In this document: positions 6,637 through 6,843 of the stretch, piece after piece
Position numbering within the stretch: the stretch's first letter is position 1
Layout of the letters: the number at the start of each line of letters is the position of its first letter
Source of the DNA: Candidatus Babelota bacterium
GTDB taxonomy: Bacteria; JAGOBX01
Direction: 5' to 3'
NCBI GenBank assembly: GCA_017999075.1
Contig: JAGOBX010000194.1
Coordinates: 1-6,843 of the forward strand
Length of the DNA: 6,843 bases
The notes under the pieces: model-generated
What the model saw: the letters and a program-made list of their open reading frames with translations, nothing else
Databases searched by the model: none
Told to the model about the DNA's origin: nothing
Program-made: the position numbers and the translations under genes

Positions 6637-6676
6637 AAAAAAAGAATTTTAATAAATTTTACGGGGTGAGAATATT

Positions 6677-6843
6677 ATGAAATTATTGGTTGCCGACGGC
6701 ATTTCAAAAGAAGCTCAAAAGATTTTGGAATCAATTAAAGGATTGGAATGCGATATAAGAAAATCAGTGAAACCAGATGAATTATTAAAAATAATTGGAG
6801 ATTACGATTTTTTAATTGTACGCAGCGCTACAAAGGTTACTAA
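6677..6843 (+). CDS. serA: D-3-phosphoglycerate dehydrogenase SerA, N-terminal part (3' end outside window)
   Basis: The gene runs off the window after 55 codons plus two bases. SerA oxidises 3-phosphoglycerate to 3-phosphohydroxypyruvate with NAD+, the first committed step of serine synthesis in the cytoplasm. The visible protein begins MKLLVADGISKEAQKILES and continues with KPDELLKIIGDYDFLIVRSATKVT. This is the typical first part of the 2-hydroxyacid dehydrogenase substrate-binding domain; the IGDYD-IVRSATKVT block is especially characteristic of SerA, where the Arg-Ser pair helps bind substrate phosphate. The Rossmann domain and any ACT or regulatory domain lie beyond the window. GGGGTGA 7 nt before the ATG supports this start. 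The gene is divergent from the glutamate synthase operon. A related dehydrogenase (glyoxylate or hydroxypyruvate reductase) is possible but fits less well. Confidence 0.9.
   Translation, partial: MKLLVADGISKEAQKILESIKGLECDIRKSVKPDELLKIIGDYDFLIVRSATKVT

Noticed and set aside
6502-6676. A riboswitch or T-box leader in front of serA or gltB.
   Set aside because: The predicted leaders are only about 33 and 55 nt, almost entirely A and T, with no stable stem or recognisable aptamer motif.
1-6843. CRISPR array, insertion sequence, tRNA or rRNA gene, phage or defence genes.
   Set aside because: No regularly spaced repeats, transposase-like frames, cloverleaf-like segments or defence-family motifs were seen; coding regions and short gaps account for the window.

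Overview
The window is AT-rich DNA (roughly 30 % GC by eye) from what looks like a flagellated or otherwise chemotactic bacterium with an anaerobe-like nitrogen metabolism. The evidence is a CheR methyltransferase, Shine-Dalgarno motifs of the GGAG/GGTGA type, sigma70-like promoters, and a split, iron-sulfur-rich glutamate synthase of the kind found in archaea and many anaerobic bacteria. The sequence alone does not support a genus or phylum.

Layout: (1) Positions 1-1144, plus strand: the tail of a protein that probably ends in a response-regulator receiver domain plus a coiled coil, followed after 37 nt by a complete chemotaxis methyltransferase, cheR. (2) Positions 1188-6501, minus strand, convergent with cheR: a five-gene operon read from right to left. 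Its order is the FMN/iron-sulfur glutamate synthase core (gltB), a 147-nt gap, a four-cluster ferredoxin-like protein, an FAD/NAD(P) oxidoreductase, a class II glutamine amidotransferase, and a GXGXG beta-helix protein. The first three genes after the gap are tightly coupled (1-nt and 8-nt overlaps). (3) Positions 6502-6676: a 175-nt divergent promoter region. (4) Positions 6677-6843, plus strand: the first 55 codons of serA (D-3-phosphoglycerate dehydrogenase), cut by the window edge and driven by a near-consensus promoter.

Working together: the amidotransferase should release ammonia from glutamine, and the FMN core should combine it with 2-oxoglutarate and reduce the product to glutamate. 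The GXGXG protein supplies the structural domain that is fused to the C-terminus in one-piece GltB. Electrons plausibly enter from NAD(P)H at the FAD protein and pass through the four-cluster Fe-S protein to the clusters of the FMN core, replacing the classical GltD subunit. The divergent serA links this to serine synthesis, whose next step (SerC) consumes glutamate.

I found no convincing undescribed system. The most interesting points are the unconventional electron-transfer arm of the glutamate synthase, the catalytic cysteine of the amidotransferase lying about 20 residues inside the protein, and the divergent serA/gltB control region.
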